Assembly: GCF_021991835.1 (NCBI RefSeq)
Contig: NZ_JAHDAU010000001.1
Coordinates: 310,001 to 374,000 of the forward strand
Source: Polaribacter sargassicola
GTDB taxonomy: Bacteria; Bacteroidota; Bacteroidia; Flavobacteriales; Flavobacteriaceae
Reading direction: 5' to 3'
Length of the DNA: 64,000 nucleotides
Shown here: positions 1 to 9,530 of the stretch, piece after piece
Numbering within the stretch: position 1 is the first letter of the stretch
Layout: each line of letters begins with the position of its first letter
Made by a program: the position numbers and the translations under genes
The notes under the pieces: model-generated
The model's input: the letters and a program-made list of their open reading frames with translations, nothing else
The model's database searches: none
Told to the model about the DNA's origin: nothing

Positions 1-125
1 AGCTCCTATAATTATATAATCCTTCATAAACAGTTTTCTCTACACAAAGCTAGTATAATTAAAAAACTGACAACAAAATTATCTAAATAGTTTTAATTAT
101 TATTTGCCAATTGATTTACAAATAG

Positions 126-152
126 TTGTAATTTAAAATTTCTTTATCTTTG
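126..152 (+). promoter_or_regulatory. Bacteroidota-type promoter upstream of M13 peptidase
   Basis: TTG at 126-128 and TATCTTTG at 145-152 match the Bacteroidota -33/-7 pattern (TTG, then TAnnTTTG) with a 16-nt spacer, slightly short of the usual spacing. It would give a 5' leader of roughly 110 nt before the ATG at 270. Nothing else is recognisable in positions 1-269. Confidence 0.4.
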
Positions 153-269
153 ATACATAGCTTAATCAATCTTTAAAAATTAAGATAAATTAAATTGTCT
201 TAACTGTAACAATTTGCAATTTTAAGGACTAATTAAGCAACTTAAAATTAACTCAAATCAAAAATAATA

Positions 270-2345
270 ATGAAAACAATTAAAAAAGTATTTTTTGTTT
301 CCGCCATTGCTTCTTTAACCATGGTAGCTTGTAAACAAGATAAACCAGCAGAAAAAACTCCTGGTATTGCTTTAGAAAATATGGATACTTCTGTAAAACC
401 AACAGATGATTTTTTTAGACACGTAAACGGAACTTGGGTAGACAAAACAGAAATTCCAGACGACCAAACTTCTTGGGGTGGTTTTAATGAGCTTCGTAAA
501 AAAACAGATGCAGATGTTTTGGCTATTTTAAACCAAGCAATTGAAGAAAAAGATTTTCCGAAAGTAAAAGATGCTAATGGAAATGAAATAGATTCAGATC
601 AAGAAAAAGCAGTAAATTATTACCAAACAATAATGGATACTGTTGCTAGAAATACACAAGGCAAAGCACCTGTAATGCCATATTTAGCAAAAATTGATGA
701 AATTAAAACTAAAAAAGACATAGAAAACTACTTAACAAATATGGCACCTTACGGTGGTGGTGGTTTTTACGGATTTAGAGTTGGTAATGATTTAAAAAAC
801 AGTAGTCAATACGCAGGTTATATGGGGGCTGGTTCTTTAGGTTTGTCTAGAGATTATTATATTGATGCTAAAGTAAAAGACAAATTAGAAAAATACCAAG
901 AGTTTGTTTCTAAAATGTTACAAGAATTTGGTGATGATGCAACTACAGCAAAAAATAGTGCTGCTACAATTGTTGCTTTAGAAACTAGTTTAGCTACACC
1001 AATGATGTCTAAAGAAGAGCGCAGAGATACTCGTAAAATTTACAACCCAATGTCTGTGGCTGAGTTGCAAAAATTGGCTCCGGCAATTGATTGGCAAAAT
1101 CATTTAAACGGTATTGGAGTAACAGATTTAGAAACTATAATTGTAACAGATCCTGGTTACTTTAAAGCTTTTAGTACTATTTTTACAAAAACACCAGTTG
1201 CAGATATTAAGTTGTTATTACGTTGGAACACTATTAACGGTGCTTTATCTTCTCTATCTACAGATTTAGAAACAGCAAGTTGGGAGTTTTATAGCAAAGA
1301 AATGCGTGGTGCAAAAAAACAACGCGCAAGAGATGAACGTGCTTTAGGTGGCGTAAATCGTGCTGTTGGTGAAGCTTTAGGAAAACTTTATGTAGAAAAA
1401 ATGTTTCCGCCAGAAGCTAAAGTAAAAGCTAAGGAAATGATTGATAATGTAATGCTTGGTTTCGAGGCAAGAATTGCTCAATTACCTTGGATGAGTGAAA
1501 TTACTAAAGAAAAAGCTTTAGAAAAATTACACAAATTAACGGTTAAAATTGCATATCCAGATGTTTGGAAAGATTATTCTGCTTTAGAGATTAAAGGTAT
1601 AGAAGAAGATGGTTCTTATTTTGAAAACAACATCAACCTTAGAAAATGGAACTACAACAAAAACATTGCAAAACTAGGTAAAGAAGTAGATAGAACAGAA
1701 TGGGGAATGTCTCCACAAACTGTAAACGCTTACTTTAATCCTCTAAATAATGAGATTGTTTTTCCTGCAGCAATTTTACAACCTCCTTTTTACGATTATA
1801 AAGCTGATGAAGCTGTAAATTATGGTGGAATCGGAGCTGTTATCGGTCACGAAATTTCGCATAGTTTTGATGATTCTGGTGCTCGTTTTGATGGTGATGG
1901 AAACCTTAAAAACTGGTGGACAGAAGAAGACTCAGAAAAATTTGCTGTTGTTGGCGATAAATTAGTAAAACAATACAGCGATATTGTTGCTATAGATAGT
2001 ATGCATTTAAACGGTAAATATACTTTAGGAGAAAATATAGGAGATTTAGGTGGTGTACAAGCTGCTTACGAAGGCTTGCAAATTTTCTTAAAGAAAAACG
2101 GAAGACCAGCAGATATTGATGGTTACACGCCAGAACAACGTTTCTTCCTTTCTTGGGGAACTATTTGGAGAACAAAAATGCGTGATGAAGCTCTTAAAAA
2201 CTTAATCATGACAAACACACACTCTCCAGGAATGTACAGAGCGTATATGCCGCTTAAAAACGTAGATGCTTTTTACGAAGCTTTTGATGTTAAAGAAGGA
2301 GACAAAATGTATTTAGCGCCAGAAGATAGAGTTAGAATCTGGTAA
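270..2345 (+). CDS. M13 family metallopeptidase lipoprotein (neprilysin/PepO-like)
   Basis: This is a 691-residue zinc endopeptidase of the neprilysin family, which cleaves peptides outside the cytoplasm. The N-terminus is a lipoprotein signal ending in LTMVAC, so the mature protein should be anchored by Cys21. The M13 N-terminal domain fills about residues 40-430 and the catalytic domain the rest. The zinc motif HEISH is at about residue 527, and the downstream ENIGD motif at about 588 supplies the third zinc ligand and the conserved Asp. Length and motif order are normal and the protein looks active. It stands alone, with a weak hairpin just after the stop (2344-2358) and a stronger terminator at 2404-2430. 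Confidence 0.95.
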   Translation: MKTIKKVFFVSAIASLTMVACKQDKPAEKTPGIALENMDTSVKPTDDFFRHVNGTWVDKTEIPDDQTSWGGFNELRKKTDADVLAILNQAIEEKDFPKVKDANGNEIDSDQEKAVNYYQTIMDTVARNTQGKAPVMPYLAKIDEIKTKKDIENYLTNMAPYGGGGFYGFRVGNDLKNSSQYAGYMGAGSLGLSRDYYIDAKVKDKLEKYQEFVSKMLQEFGDDATTAKNSAATIVALETSLATPMMSKEERRDTRKIYNPMSVAELQKLAPAIDWQNHLNGIGVTDLETIIVTDPGYFKAFSTIFTKTPVADIKLLLRWNTINGALSSLSTDLETASWEFYSKEMRGAKKQRARDERALGGVNRAVGEALGKLYVEKMFPPEAKVKAKEMIDNVMLGFEARIAQLPWMSEITKEKALEKLHKLTVKIAYPDVWKDYSALEIKGIEEDGSYFENNINLRKWNYNKNIAKLGKEVDRTEWGMSPQTVNAYFNPLNNEIVFPAAILQPPFYDYKADEAVNYGGIGAVIGHEISHSFDDSGARFDGDGNLKNWWTEEDSEKFAVVGDKLVKQYSDIVAIDSMHLNGKYTLGENIGDLGGVQAAYEGLQIFLKKNGRPADIDGYTPEQRFFLSWGTIWRTKMRDEALKNLIMTNTHSPGMYRAYMPLKNVDAFYEAFDVKEGDKMYLAPEDRVRIW

Positions 2346-2403
2346 GGTTGCAAACCTTTTTAGTATAATTTAATTCTCTTTGTAAAAATTATATCTTAAA
2401 ATT

Positions 2404-2432
2404 AAAACCGATGCGAAAGTATCGGTTTTTTC
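2404..2432 (+). terminator. Rho-independent terminator after M13 peptidase
   Basis: Inverted repeat AAAACCGAT (2404-2412) and ATCGGTTTT (2421-2429) with an 8-nt loop, followed by more T residues. Confidence 0.75.
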
Positions 2433-2435
2433 TTT

Positions 2436-2520
2436 GGGCGTTACCACAAGGGTCACGCTTTCCGCACTCGCTTTTTTTTTCGCTACGCTAATTGCACTTC
2501 ATAAAAATACATTTTTATGA
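2436..2520 (+). repeat. Dispersed intergenic repeat, family A
   Basis: The segment begins GGGCGTTACC and contains GGTCACGCTTTCCG followed by a T run. The same core (GGGCGT, then GGTCA-GCTTTCCG) occurs in reverse orientation at 12601-12709. It is richer in G+C than the flanking DNA and lies between genes. This type of non-coding element is common in flavobacterial genomes. No ORF is associated. Confidence 0.6.
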
Positions 2521-2614
2521 AATCCAATATTAAAAAAAGAGCTCAAACAAATGCTACAATCGTTAACGCAACATACTTATCTGCTTTTAGCAACATCAAA
2601 TCAAATAGAAATCT

Positions 2615-2622
2615 TATTTTTG
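2615..2622 (+). promoter_or_regulatory. -7 box TATTTTTG, short-leader promoter
   Basis: TATTTTTG ends 4 nt before the ATG at 2627, so transcription would begin at or very near the start codon. A convincing -33 TTG was not found. Confidence 0.4.
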
Positions 2623-2626
2623 TAAA

Positions 2627-3550
2627 ATGCTAAAAATCGAATCTATCTCTTTTTCTTACCATAAAAACAAACCCGTTTTAAACGATTTTAACTTTACATT
2701 ACAACAAGGAGAACACCTTTGTATAATGGGAGAAAGTGGTTGCGGAAAATCGACACTTTTAAAAGTTATTTATGGTTTAATCGATTTAAATAAAGGTAAA
2801 ATATTTTGGAAAGACACACAGATTTTAGGTCCAGAACATTTTCTTGTTCCTGGTTTTAAAAACTTTAAATATGTAGCACAAGATTTTGATTTAATGCCAT
2901 ATATTTCTGTATCAGAAAACATTAAAAAATTCTTGTCGCGTTTTTATCCAGAAGAAAGCGAACTTAGAACGCAAGAATTACTCGATGTTATAGAAATGAA
3001 AGCTTTTGCAAATGTAAAAGTAAAAAACTTAAGTGGTGGCCAAAAACAACGTGTTGCCATTGCAAGAGCTTTGGCAAAAGAACCAGAATTATTGTTATTA
3101 GATGAACCTTTTGGCCAAATAGACAATTTTAAAAAGAACTCTTTACGTAGAAGGTTATTTAATTATTTAAAGAAAAAAAATATTGCTTGTATAATTGCAA
3201 CACACGATAAAAATGATGCACTTTCTTTTGCAGACAAACTTATTATTATAAAAGACAATAAAATTTTAGAAAACAATTCTCCAAAAGAAGTTTATAACCA
3301 TCCAAAAGAAAAATACATTGCTGCATTATTTGATGATGTTAACGAAATTATTATCCAAAATAAAACCGTTTTATTATACCCACATCAAATACAAGTTATT
3401 GATAAATCCGAAGAAAAAGCTACGGTTTTAAATTCTTATTTTAAAGGTTCTTATTGGTTAATAGAAGCAAAATTTAATAAGCAAACTATCTTTTTAAACC
3501 ACACTTCTATTTTGGATAAAGACACCATAATTAACCTTCAATTTTTATAA
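2627..3550 (+). CDS. ABC transporter ATP-binding protein
   Basis: A 307-residue cytoplasmic ATPase subunit of an ABC transporter. Walker A GESGCGKST is at residues 35-43, the signature LSGGQ at about 135, Walker B LLLLDEPF follows, and an H-loop lies in IIATHD. About 80 residues after the ATPase core resemble the regulatory (TOBE-like) tail of importers of the phosphate, polyamine or iron type, but the substrate cannot be read from sequence. No permease or binding protein is adjacent, so its partner is encoded elsewhere or it works without one. The product class is certain; the role is not. Confidence 0.9.
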   Translation: MLKIESISFSYHKNKPVLNDFNFTLQQGEHLCIMGESGCGKSTLLKVIYGLIDLNKGKIFWKDTQILGPEHFLVPGFKNFKYVAQDFDLMPYISVSENIKKFLSRFYPEESELRTQELLDVIEMKAFANVKVKNLSGGQKQRVAIARALAKEPELLLLDEPFGQIDNFKKNSLRRRLFNYLKKKNIACIIATHDKNDALSFADKLIIIKDNKILENNSPKEVYNHPKEKYIAALFDDVNEIIIQNKTVLLYPHQIQVIDKSEEKATVLNSYFKGSYWLIEAKFNKQTIFLNHTSILDKDTIINLQFL

Positions 3551-3564
3551 AATTTCCATTTTAT

Positions 3565-3597
3565 AAAAAAACAGCAACCTAAGTATAGATTGCTGCT
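3565..3597 (-). terminator. Terminator of the BNR-repeat gene
   Basis: CAGCAA (3572-3577) pairs with TTGCTG (3590-3595). On the minus strand the hairpin is followed by a run of T, which fits termination of the leftward gene ending at 3622. It may also stop the rightward ABC gene. Confidence 0.65.
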
Positions 3598-3621
3598 TTA
3601 TATAAAGTTTTTAAAATAATT

Positions 3622-6450
3622 TTACTTTACTTCAAAAGTACTTTTTGCATCACCAATTGTAACAGTATATTTTCCTTTTGGTAAATAATAAAAACCATTA
3701 TCAGATTTCTTAAGTTTTGCTTTCTTATTTTCTTTTTGGTAAGCTTTTAATCCGCTTTTAGAAAAAGAAACATCGTAAATTGTTTCGTTATATCCTTTAT
3801 CTGCATCTACAACCATAGTGTTTATTTTTACATCGCCAGCAAAAACATTAACAGTTACTTTTTTATTAGCATTTGTGTAAAAAGGAATTGTAACTTCTGG
3901 CGTACTTGCTTGTCTCCAAGGGCTTCTAGTAACACCCCAACGTCTATTTTGTCTAATATCTTCTATCTTAAAAATAGCTATAGATTTGGCTAAAACTTCT
4001 GGTGTAATCTCTTGCAAAGCTGCAATGTTTGTTTTGTACAAACTACGCCCATGTGTACCAACAATTAAATCTTTTGCCGTTGGCTGAATTACTAAATCGT
4101 GTACAGCAACATTTGGTAAATTTTTACTAAAAGCTTGCCAAGAAGTTCCTTTATCAAAAGAAATATACAAACCATTATCTGTACCAACATATAAAATGTT
4201 TTCGTTTTCTGTATCTTCTTTTATTACGTTTACTGCAGATGTTGGAATAGATTTACCAATATTTTTCCATGTTTTTCCAAAATCATCAGACATGTAAACA
4301 TATGGCGTAAAATCATCATAACGATACCCGTTTAAAGTAGCGTAAACACGTTCTTTTTTAAATTTTGATGCAATTACTCTAGAAACCCATAAATCTTGCG
4401 GAAAATCATTAGAAACTTTTGTCCAACTTCCTCCTCCGTTTGTTGTTAAACTAATAACTCCATCATCAGAACCTGTGTAAATCAATCCAAATTTAAACGG
4501 ACTTTCAGAAATTGTAGTTAATGTTCCGTATGCTACATTTCCTTTTTTTCCTCCTTGAGTTAAATCATCAGAAATTTCTTCCCAATCATCTCCTTTATTT
4601 AAAGAGCGGTGTAACTTGTTGCTTCCTAAATATAAAATATCTTGATTGTGTGGTGATAAAAGAATTGGAGTTTGCCAATTAAAACGGTAAGGTTTTGCTT
4701 TTTTAGCTGGTTTTGGCTGAATGTATTTTCTACTTCCAGACTCTAAATCTAATCTAAAATAACTACCAAATTGAGAACCTGTGTACACAATATTTGAGTT
4801 TCTGTTATCAATTTGAACTTGCATTCCGTCTCCGCCCATTATAGACTTAAATGGGTTTTGACCAGATTGTTTCCAACTCTTATTAACTCTTGCATTATTT
4901 GGTCCAAACCAAACACCATTATCTTGTAAACCTCCGTAAACATTGTAGTTTTTTTCATTATCTACATTTACCGAATAAAACTGGCCAACTGGAATATTAT
5001 TTAGCTTAATCCAGTTTTCTCCATCATCATAAGAAATATTTAAACCACCATCGTTACCTTCTACTAAATGCCCCGATTTTTTAGGATTTACCCAAAGTGC
5101 TTGATGGTCTGAATGCACGTTTTCTTTACTAATAGAAGTAAATGTTTTACCACCATCTTTAGATTTTATAATACCAACACCTAAAATATAAATTCCGTTT
5201 TCATCTTGTAAATCCACTCTTATTTCTCCAAAATAATATCCGTAAGAACTATAAATTCCGTCTAAATAATTAGTGTGTGTTTTTTTCCAAGTTTTACCTC
5301 CGTTAGTTGTTTTAAAAACTTCTGCACCAATTACTGGCTCTTCAAAAGCTACAGCCATTTCATCATCTAAAAAAGTCATTAATTCTTTTGGTTTCATCCC
5401 GCCAGGGCTTAACAACTGTTTTACACCTTCTGCTCTAAACTTTTCTCTAAAACCATATTCTTTTAAATACGTATTTAAGGTTTCGTTTCTAAGAGCTAAT
5501 ACTTCTGCAGAAGTTAATTTGTTAAATTGTTCTTTTGTTAAGTTATAAGAAACTTTTTTATCATCTTTTGGTTTTCTTCTGTACTGACTGTCATGTAAAG
5601 CATACACTGTGTTTTCATTAAAAACAGCTAAACCAATTCTACCAACACCGCTTCCTGTAGGAAAACCACTTTTATCAGCAATTTTGGTCCAAGTATTACC
5701 AGCGTCTGTACTTTTATAAATAGCAGAATTTTCTCCGTCTCCATCAAAATCCCATGCTTTACGTTCTCTTTCCCAAGAGGCAGCGTACATTACATTAAAA
5801 TTTTCTGGTGCAAAAGCTATATCTATAACTCCTGTGTTTTCATTTATAAATAAAGTTTTAGACCACGTTTTTCCTCCATCTGTAGTTTTAAAAATTCCTC
5901 TTTCTGCATTTGGAGAGTATAAATGACCAATTGCACCAATAATAACCTCATCAGCATTATTAGGATTAATTAAAATTCTACCAATGTGGTGAGAATCTGG
6001 CAAACCAACATTTATCCAAGTTTGTCCTTTATCTGTAGATTTTAAAATTCCGATTCCGGCATAAGAAGAACGAGAAGAATTATTTTCTCCTGTACCAACC
6101 CAAAGTGTTCCGGTTTGCCAATCTACAGCAATATCACCTACATTTAAAGTTGCTGCATTGTCTAAAATTGGGGTTAATGTTGTACCGTTATTGTTTGTAT
6201 AAAACAAACCACCAGAAGCGTAACCTACATAAAATTCGGTAGGGTTTTCTGGGTTTACATCTATATCTACCACACGACCACTCATTACCGTTGGTCCAAT
6301 ATTTGTAAATGCAACATTCTTTACTAAAGAAGAATTTGTTATTTGAGTTTTCTTTTCTAAAGATTGTTTAATAACATCTGGTTTTGTTGGCGACTGCGCA
6401 ACTAAAGCTACTGAAAAACAGAGCGATAAAAGAGTAAAAATAGATTTCAT
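3622..6450 (-). CDS. Secreted BNR/VPS10-type beta-propeller protein
   Basis: Translated from the ATG at 6450 the protein has 942 residues. A start farther upstream (6561) is open but would bury the obvious signal peptide (MKSIFTLLSLCFSVALVAQ), so I chose 6450. The body consists of repeated BNR/Asp-box motifs of the S-x-D-x-G-x-T-W kind (for example STDKGQTW, TTDGGKTW, SFDKGTSW), as in sortilin/VPS10-like and WD40/YVTN/BNR-like propellers. The last ~110 residues form a separate C-terminal domain. Exported proteins of this type are frequent in Bacteroidota and usually lack an assigned enzyme activity. I would not call it a sialidase. Confidence 0.85.
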   Translation of the reverse strand: MKSIFTLLSLCFSVALVAQSPTKPDVIKQSLEKKTQITNSSLVKNVAFTNIGPTVMSGRVVDIDVNPENPTEFYVGYASGGLFYTNNNGTTLTPILDNAATLNVGDIAVDWQTGTLWVGTGENNSSRSSYAGIGILKSTDKGQTWINVGLPDSHHIGRILINPNNADEVIIGAIGHLYSPNAERGIFKTTDGGKTWSKTLFINENTGVIDIAFAPENFNVMYAASWERERKAWDFDGDGENSAIYKSTDAGNTWTKIADKSGFPTGSGVGRIGLAVFNENTVYALHDSQYRRKPKDDKKVSYNLTKEQFNKLTSAEVLALRNETLNTYLKEYGFREKFRAEGVKQLLSPGGMKPKELMTFLDDEMAVAFEEPVIGAEVFKTTNGGKTWKKTHTNYLDGIYSSYGYYFGEIRVDLQDENGIYILGVGIIKSKDGGKTFTSISKENVHSDHQALWVNPKKSGHLVEGNDGGLNISYDDGENWIKLNNIPVGQFYSVNVDNEKNYNVYGGLQDNGVWFGPNNARVNKSWKQSGQNPFKSIMGGDGMQVQIDNRNSNIVYTGSQFGSYFRLDLESGSRKYIQPKPAKKAKPYRFNWQTPILLSPHNQDILYLGSNKLHRSLNKGDDWEEISDDLTQGGKKGNVAYGTLTTISESPFKFGLIYTGSDDGVISLTTNGGGSWTKVSNDFPQDLWVSRVIASKFKKERVYATLNGYRYDDFTPYVYMSDDFGKTWKNIGKSIPTSAVNVIKEDTENENILYVGTDNGLYISFDKGTSWQAFSKNLPNVAVHDLVIQPTAKDLIVGTHGRSLYKTNIAALQEITPEVLAKSIAIFKIEDIRQNRRWGVTRSPWRQASTPEVTIPFYTNANKKVTVNVFAGDVKINTMVVDADKGYNETIYDVSFSKSGLKAYQKENKKAKLKKSDNGFYYLPKGKYTVTIGDAKSTFEVK

Positions 6451-6563
6451 AAAAAGTTTGAATTTGGTTTGAAAAGCTGAAATTACTACTTGTAACATCA
6501 ATATCAAAAAAATTAACATAAAAAGGAATGTTAATAAAAAGTCTACGCCAATTTTAAACAATG

Positions 6564-6571
6564 TATCTTTG
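6564..6571 (+). promoter_or_regulatory. -7 box TATCTTTG for the DEAD-box helicase
   Basis: TATCTTTG lies 44 nt before the ATG at 6616, in the divergent gap with the BNR gene. A -33 TTG at good spacing is not obvious. Confidence 0.45.
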
Positions 6572-6615
6572 TAGGCTGAAACAACTACATAAAGTTGGTT
6601 TCAAAAATAATTTTT

Positions 6616-7935
6616 ATGACATTTTCAGATTTAGGTTTATCTCCGGCAATAGTAAAAGCAGTTGAAGAGAAAGGATATACCAAACCATCCCCAATACAAG
6701 AAAAAGCAATTCCACATATTTTAGAAGGTAAAGACATTTTAGCTTCTGCGCAGACAGGTACAGGAAAAACAGCAGGATTTACATTACCTGTTTTACAATA
6801 TTTAACAGACACAAAACACCCAAAATACAGACCTTTACGTGCTTTAGTTTTAACACCTACTAGGGAGTTAGCTGCACAAGTGCATGATAATGTTAGAGAA
6901 TACAGTAAATATGTAAACATTAGGTCTAGTGTAGTTTTCGGAGGAGTAAAAGCTGCTAGCCAAATAGCTACTTTAAAAAGGGGTGTAGACATCTTAGTTG
7001 CAACACCAGGTAGATTATTAGATTTACATGATCAAAAAGCAGTTTCATTTAAGAGAATTGATATTCTAATTTTAGATGAAGCAGACCGAATGCTAGACAT
7101 GGGTTTTGCTAGAGATCTAAATAAATTAATAAGCTTTATGCCTGTAGAACGTCAAAATTTGATGTTTTCGGCTACTTTTTCTAAAGACATTAAAAAATTA
7201 GCAGAAGGAATTTTAAAAAACCCTGTTTCTGTAGAAACAGCACCACAAAATTCTACTGCAAAAAAAGTAACTCATAAAGTTTTTAAGGTTGATAAAGGCA
7301 AAAAAACTACGTTGTTAATTAAGTTAATAAAAGACGGTAATTGGGAACAAGTTTTAGTTTTTACAAGAACAAAACATGGTGCCAATAAACTAACACAAAA
7401 ACTAATAAAAGACGGTATTTCTGCAGCTGCAATTCATGGTAATAAAAGCCAAGGAGCAAGAACAAAAGCATTAAAAAACTTTAAAGATAATACCATTAAA
7501 GTTTTGGTAGCTACAGATATTGCTGCACGTGGTTTAGACATTCCGTTACTACCTTATGTTATTAATTACGAGTTACCAAACGTACCAGAAGATTATGTAC
7601 ACAGAATTGGTAGAACCGGTAGAGCTGGTGCTGCTGGAGAAGCAATTTCTTTAGTTTGTAGCGAAGAAACAGAATACCAAAACGAGATTGAAAAACTATT
7701 AAAAGAAAAATTAAAATCTACTGTTTTAGACGGTTTTGAACCTACAGATACAACACCACCTAAAAGAGCTGCAACTCAAAGCAAAAGTTCTTTTGGTAAA
7801 AAGAAAAAAACTACAAACACTAGTTCTTCTCAAGGAAATAAACCAAAAAGAAAACCTCATTTTAAAGGAAATAAACCTGCAGGTTCTACTTCTGGAAGAG
7901 GAAGAACTGGAGCACCAAAAAAGAAACGTTTTTAA
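6616..7935 (+). CDS. DEAD-box ATP-dependent RNA helicase
   Basis: A 439-residue RNA helicase of the RhlE/DeaD group, which unwinds structured RNA in ribosome assembly or mRNA decay. The start [10 protein letters not shown] (6616) matches the usual N-terminus with its Q motif; an upstream in-frame codon at 6595 adds residues not typical of the family. Visible motifs are AQTGTGKT (I, about residue 46), PTRELA (Ia), TPGR (Ib), DEAD (II, about 154), SAT (III), ARGLD (V) and HRIGRTGR (VI). The last ~70 residues are a Lys/Arg/Ser/Gly-rich tail, common in RhlE-like enzymes and likely to bind RNA. A strong terminator follows. Confidence 0.95.
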   Translation: MTFSDLGLSPAIVKAVEEKGYTKPSPIQEKAIPHILEGKDILASAQTGTGKTAGFTLPVLQYLTDTKHPKYRPLRALVLTPTRELAAQVHDNVREYSKYVNIRSSVVFGGVKAASQIATLKRGVDILVATPGRLLDLHDQKAVSFKRIDILILDEADRMLDMGFARDLNKLISFMPVERQNLMFSATFSKDIKKLAEGILKNPVSVETAPQNSTAKKVTHKVFKVDKGKKTTLLIKLIKDGNWEQVLVFTRTKHGANKLTQKLIKDGISAAAIHGNKSQGARTKALKNFKDNTIKVLVATDIAARGLDIPLLPYVINYELPNVPEDYVHRIGRTGRAGAAGEAISLVCSEETEYQNEIEKLLKEKLKSTVLDGFEPTDTTPPKRAATQSKSSFGKKKKTTNTSSSQGNKPKRKPHFKGNKPAGSTSGRGRTGAPKKKRF

Positions 7936-7962
7936 AAAAACAAAATATTTAATTTATAATTG

Positions 7963-7998
7963 TCCTGCAAGATTAACAATCCTTGCAGGATTTTTTTT
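7963..7998 (+). terminator. Rho-independent terminator after the DEAD-box helicase
   Basis: TCCTGCAAG (7963-7971) and CTTGCAGGA (7982-7990), then eight T. Confidence 0.85.
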
Positions 7999-8115
7999 GT
8001 TATAATCTTAAACCCTTAACATTTATAAGAACATCTTTTTTAGCCTTTTTACAAAAAAATATAATAGAAAAACCTGCTTAAACACCCAAAAAAACAAGTT
8101 TTGTAATTAAAATAA

Positions 8116-8141
8116 TTGCTGCAAAAATATTGCTACCTTTG
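8116..8141 (+). promoter_or_regulatory. Promoter of the Xaa-Pro aminopeptidase gene
   Basis: TACCTTTG at 8134-8141, with a TTG at 8116-8118 upstream. The start codon is the ATG at 8165, giving a short leader. Confidence 0.5.
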
Positions 8142-8164
8142 TGTTTCAACATAAATTTTACAGT

Positions 8165-9457
8165 ATGAAATACGATAAAATAGACTCAAAATTATTTATA
8201 AAAAACCGTAAAAATTTTGCTTCGGCAATGAAGCCAAACAGTATTGCGGTTTTTAATTCTAACGATATTTATCCAATAAGTGCAGATAGTACAATGCCAT
8301 TTGAGCAACATAGAGATATTTTTTTCTTAAGCGGTGTAGACCAAGAAGAAAGTGTCTTGTTTTTGTTTCCAGATTGCCCTAATGAAGATTTACGAGAAGT
8401 TTTATTTGTAAGAGAAACTAACGAGCATATTGCAGTTTGGGAAGGCGAAAAATTAACCAAAGAAGCGGCTTTTAACACATCTGGAATAAAGACAGTTTAT
8501 TGGCTACAAGATTTAGAAAAAGTATTGTTTGAAATGTCTACGTACGCAGATACTTTTTATATTAATACCAACGAACATTACAGAGCAAGTGTAGAGACAG
8601 AAACAAGAGAAGATCGTTTTACAAAATGGTTATTAGCAAAATACCCTGCACATTCTGTTGCAAAAAGTAATCCTATTTTACAGCGTTTGCGTTCTGTAAA
8701 AGACCAAATAGAATTAGACTTAATGCAACATGCTTGTAATATTACAGAAAAAGGCTTTCGTAGAATTTTAGGTTTTGTAAAACCTGGTGTTTGGGAATAT
8801 GAAATAGAAGCAGAATTATTACATGAGTTTGTAAGAAATAGATCTAAAGGTTTTGCTTATACACCAATTATTGCAAGCGGAAATAATGCCAATGTTTTAC
8901 ATTATATAGAAAATAACCAACAATGTAAAAGTGGCGATTTAATTTTGTTTGATATCGCTGCAGAATACGCAAATTATAAAAGTGATTTATCTAGAACAAT
9001 ACCTGTTTCTGGTAAATTTTCTGACAGGCAAAAAGCTGTTTACAATGCTGTAAATAACGTTAAAAAAGAAGCTACAAAAATGTTACTCCCAGGAACTATT
9101 TGGAAAGAATATCATAAAGAAGTTGGTAAAATTATGACTTCTGAATTGTTAGGTTTAGGTTTATTAAACAAAGCAGATGTACAAAATGAAGATAAAAATT
9201 GGCCTGCTTATAAAAAATACTTTATGCACGGAACTAGCCATAACATTGGTTTAGATACTCATGATTATGGTTTGCTACATGAACCTATGCAGGCAAATAT
9301 GGTGTTTACTGTAGAACCAGGAATTTACATTCCAGATGAAGGTTTTGGTATTCGTTTAGAAGATGATGTTGTTATACAAGAAAAAGGAGAACCTTTTAAT
9401 TTAATGCAAAACATACCAATAGAAGCAGATGAAATAGAAGATTTAATGCAATCTTAA
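8165..9457 (+). CDS. Aminopeptidase P family protein (Xaa-Pro aminopeptidase)
   Basis: A 430-residue M24 metallopeptidase that removes the N-terminal residue before proline. I chose the ATG at 8165 because a GTG at 8141 overlaps the promoter -7 box. An AMP_N domain spans about residues 1-150 and the pita-bread catalytic fold follows. Metal ligands are recognisable in LILFDIAAEY, SDLSRTIPV, GTSHNIGLDTHD, TVEPGIY and IRLEDDVV. There is no signal peptide, so it acts in the cytoplasm on peptides. It is a single-gene unit ending in a bidirectional terminator shared with the sugar kinase. Confidence 0.93.
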   Translation: MKYDKIDSKLFIKNRKNFASAMKPNSIAVFNSNDIYPISADSTMPFEQHRDIFFLSGVDQEESVLFLFPDCPNEDLREVLFVRETNEHIAVWEGEKLTKEAAFNTSGIKTVYWLQDLEKVLFEMSTYADTFYINTNEHYRASVETETREDRFTKWLLAKYPAHSVAKSNPILQRLRSVKDQIELDLMQHACNITEKGFRRILGFVKPGVWEYEIEAELLHEFVRNRSKGFAYTPIIASGNNANVLHYIENNQQCKSGDLILFDIAAEYANYKSDLSRTIPVSGKFSDRQKAVYNAVNNVKKEATKMLLPGTIWKEYHKEVGKIMTSELLGLGLLNKADVQNEDKNWPAYKKYFMHGTSHNIGLDTHDYGLLHEPMQANMVFTVEPGIYIPDEGFGIRLEDDVVIQEKGEPFNLMQNIPIEADEIEDLMQS

Positions 9458-9478
9458 ACTATAAATTTATAGTGTAAA

Positions 9479-9513
9479 AAAAAGCGAGTTTTTAAAAAAC
9501 TCGCTTTTTTTAT
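9479..9513. terminator. Bidirectional terminator
   Basis: AAAGCGAGTTTTT and AAAAACTCGCTTT form a near-perfect hairpin (9481-9507) with A before and T after, between convergent genes. Confidence 0.85.
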
Positions 9514-9530
9514 ATCTATCTATAAAAAGA

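Noticed and set aside
5273..5548. 91-codon ORF opposite the BNR-repeat gene
   Set aside because: Antisense shadow of a strongly supported coding sequence, with no start context.
3622..6450. BNR-repeat protein as a sialidase
   Set aside because: Asp-box repeats alone do not show sialidase activity; the Arg triad and FRIP motif were not recognised.
6585..6992. 135-codon ORF opposite the DEAD-box helicase
   Set aside because: Antisense shadow; all helicase motifs are on the other strand.
7736..8005. 89-codon ORF overlapping the end of the DEAD-box helicase
   Set aside because: It is the +1 reading of the Lys-rich helicase tail and runs through the terminator.
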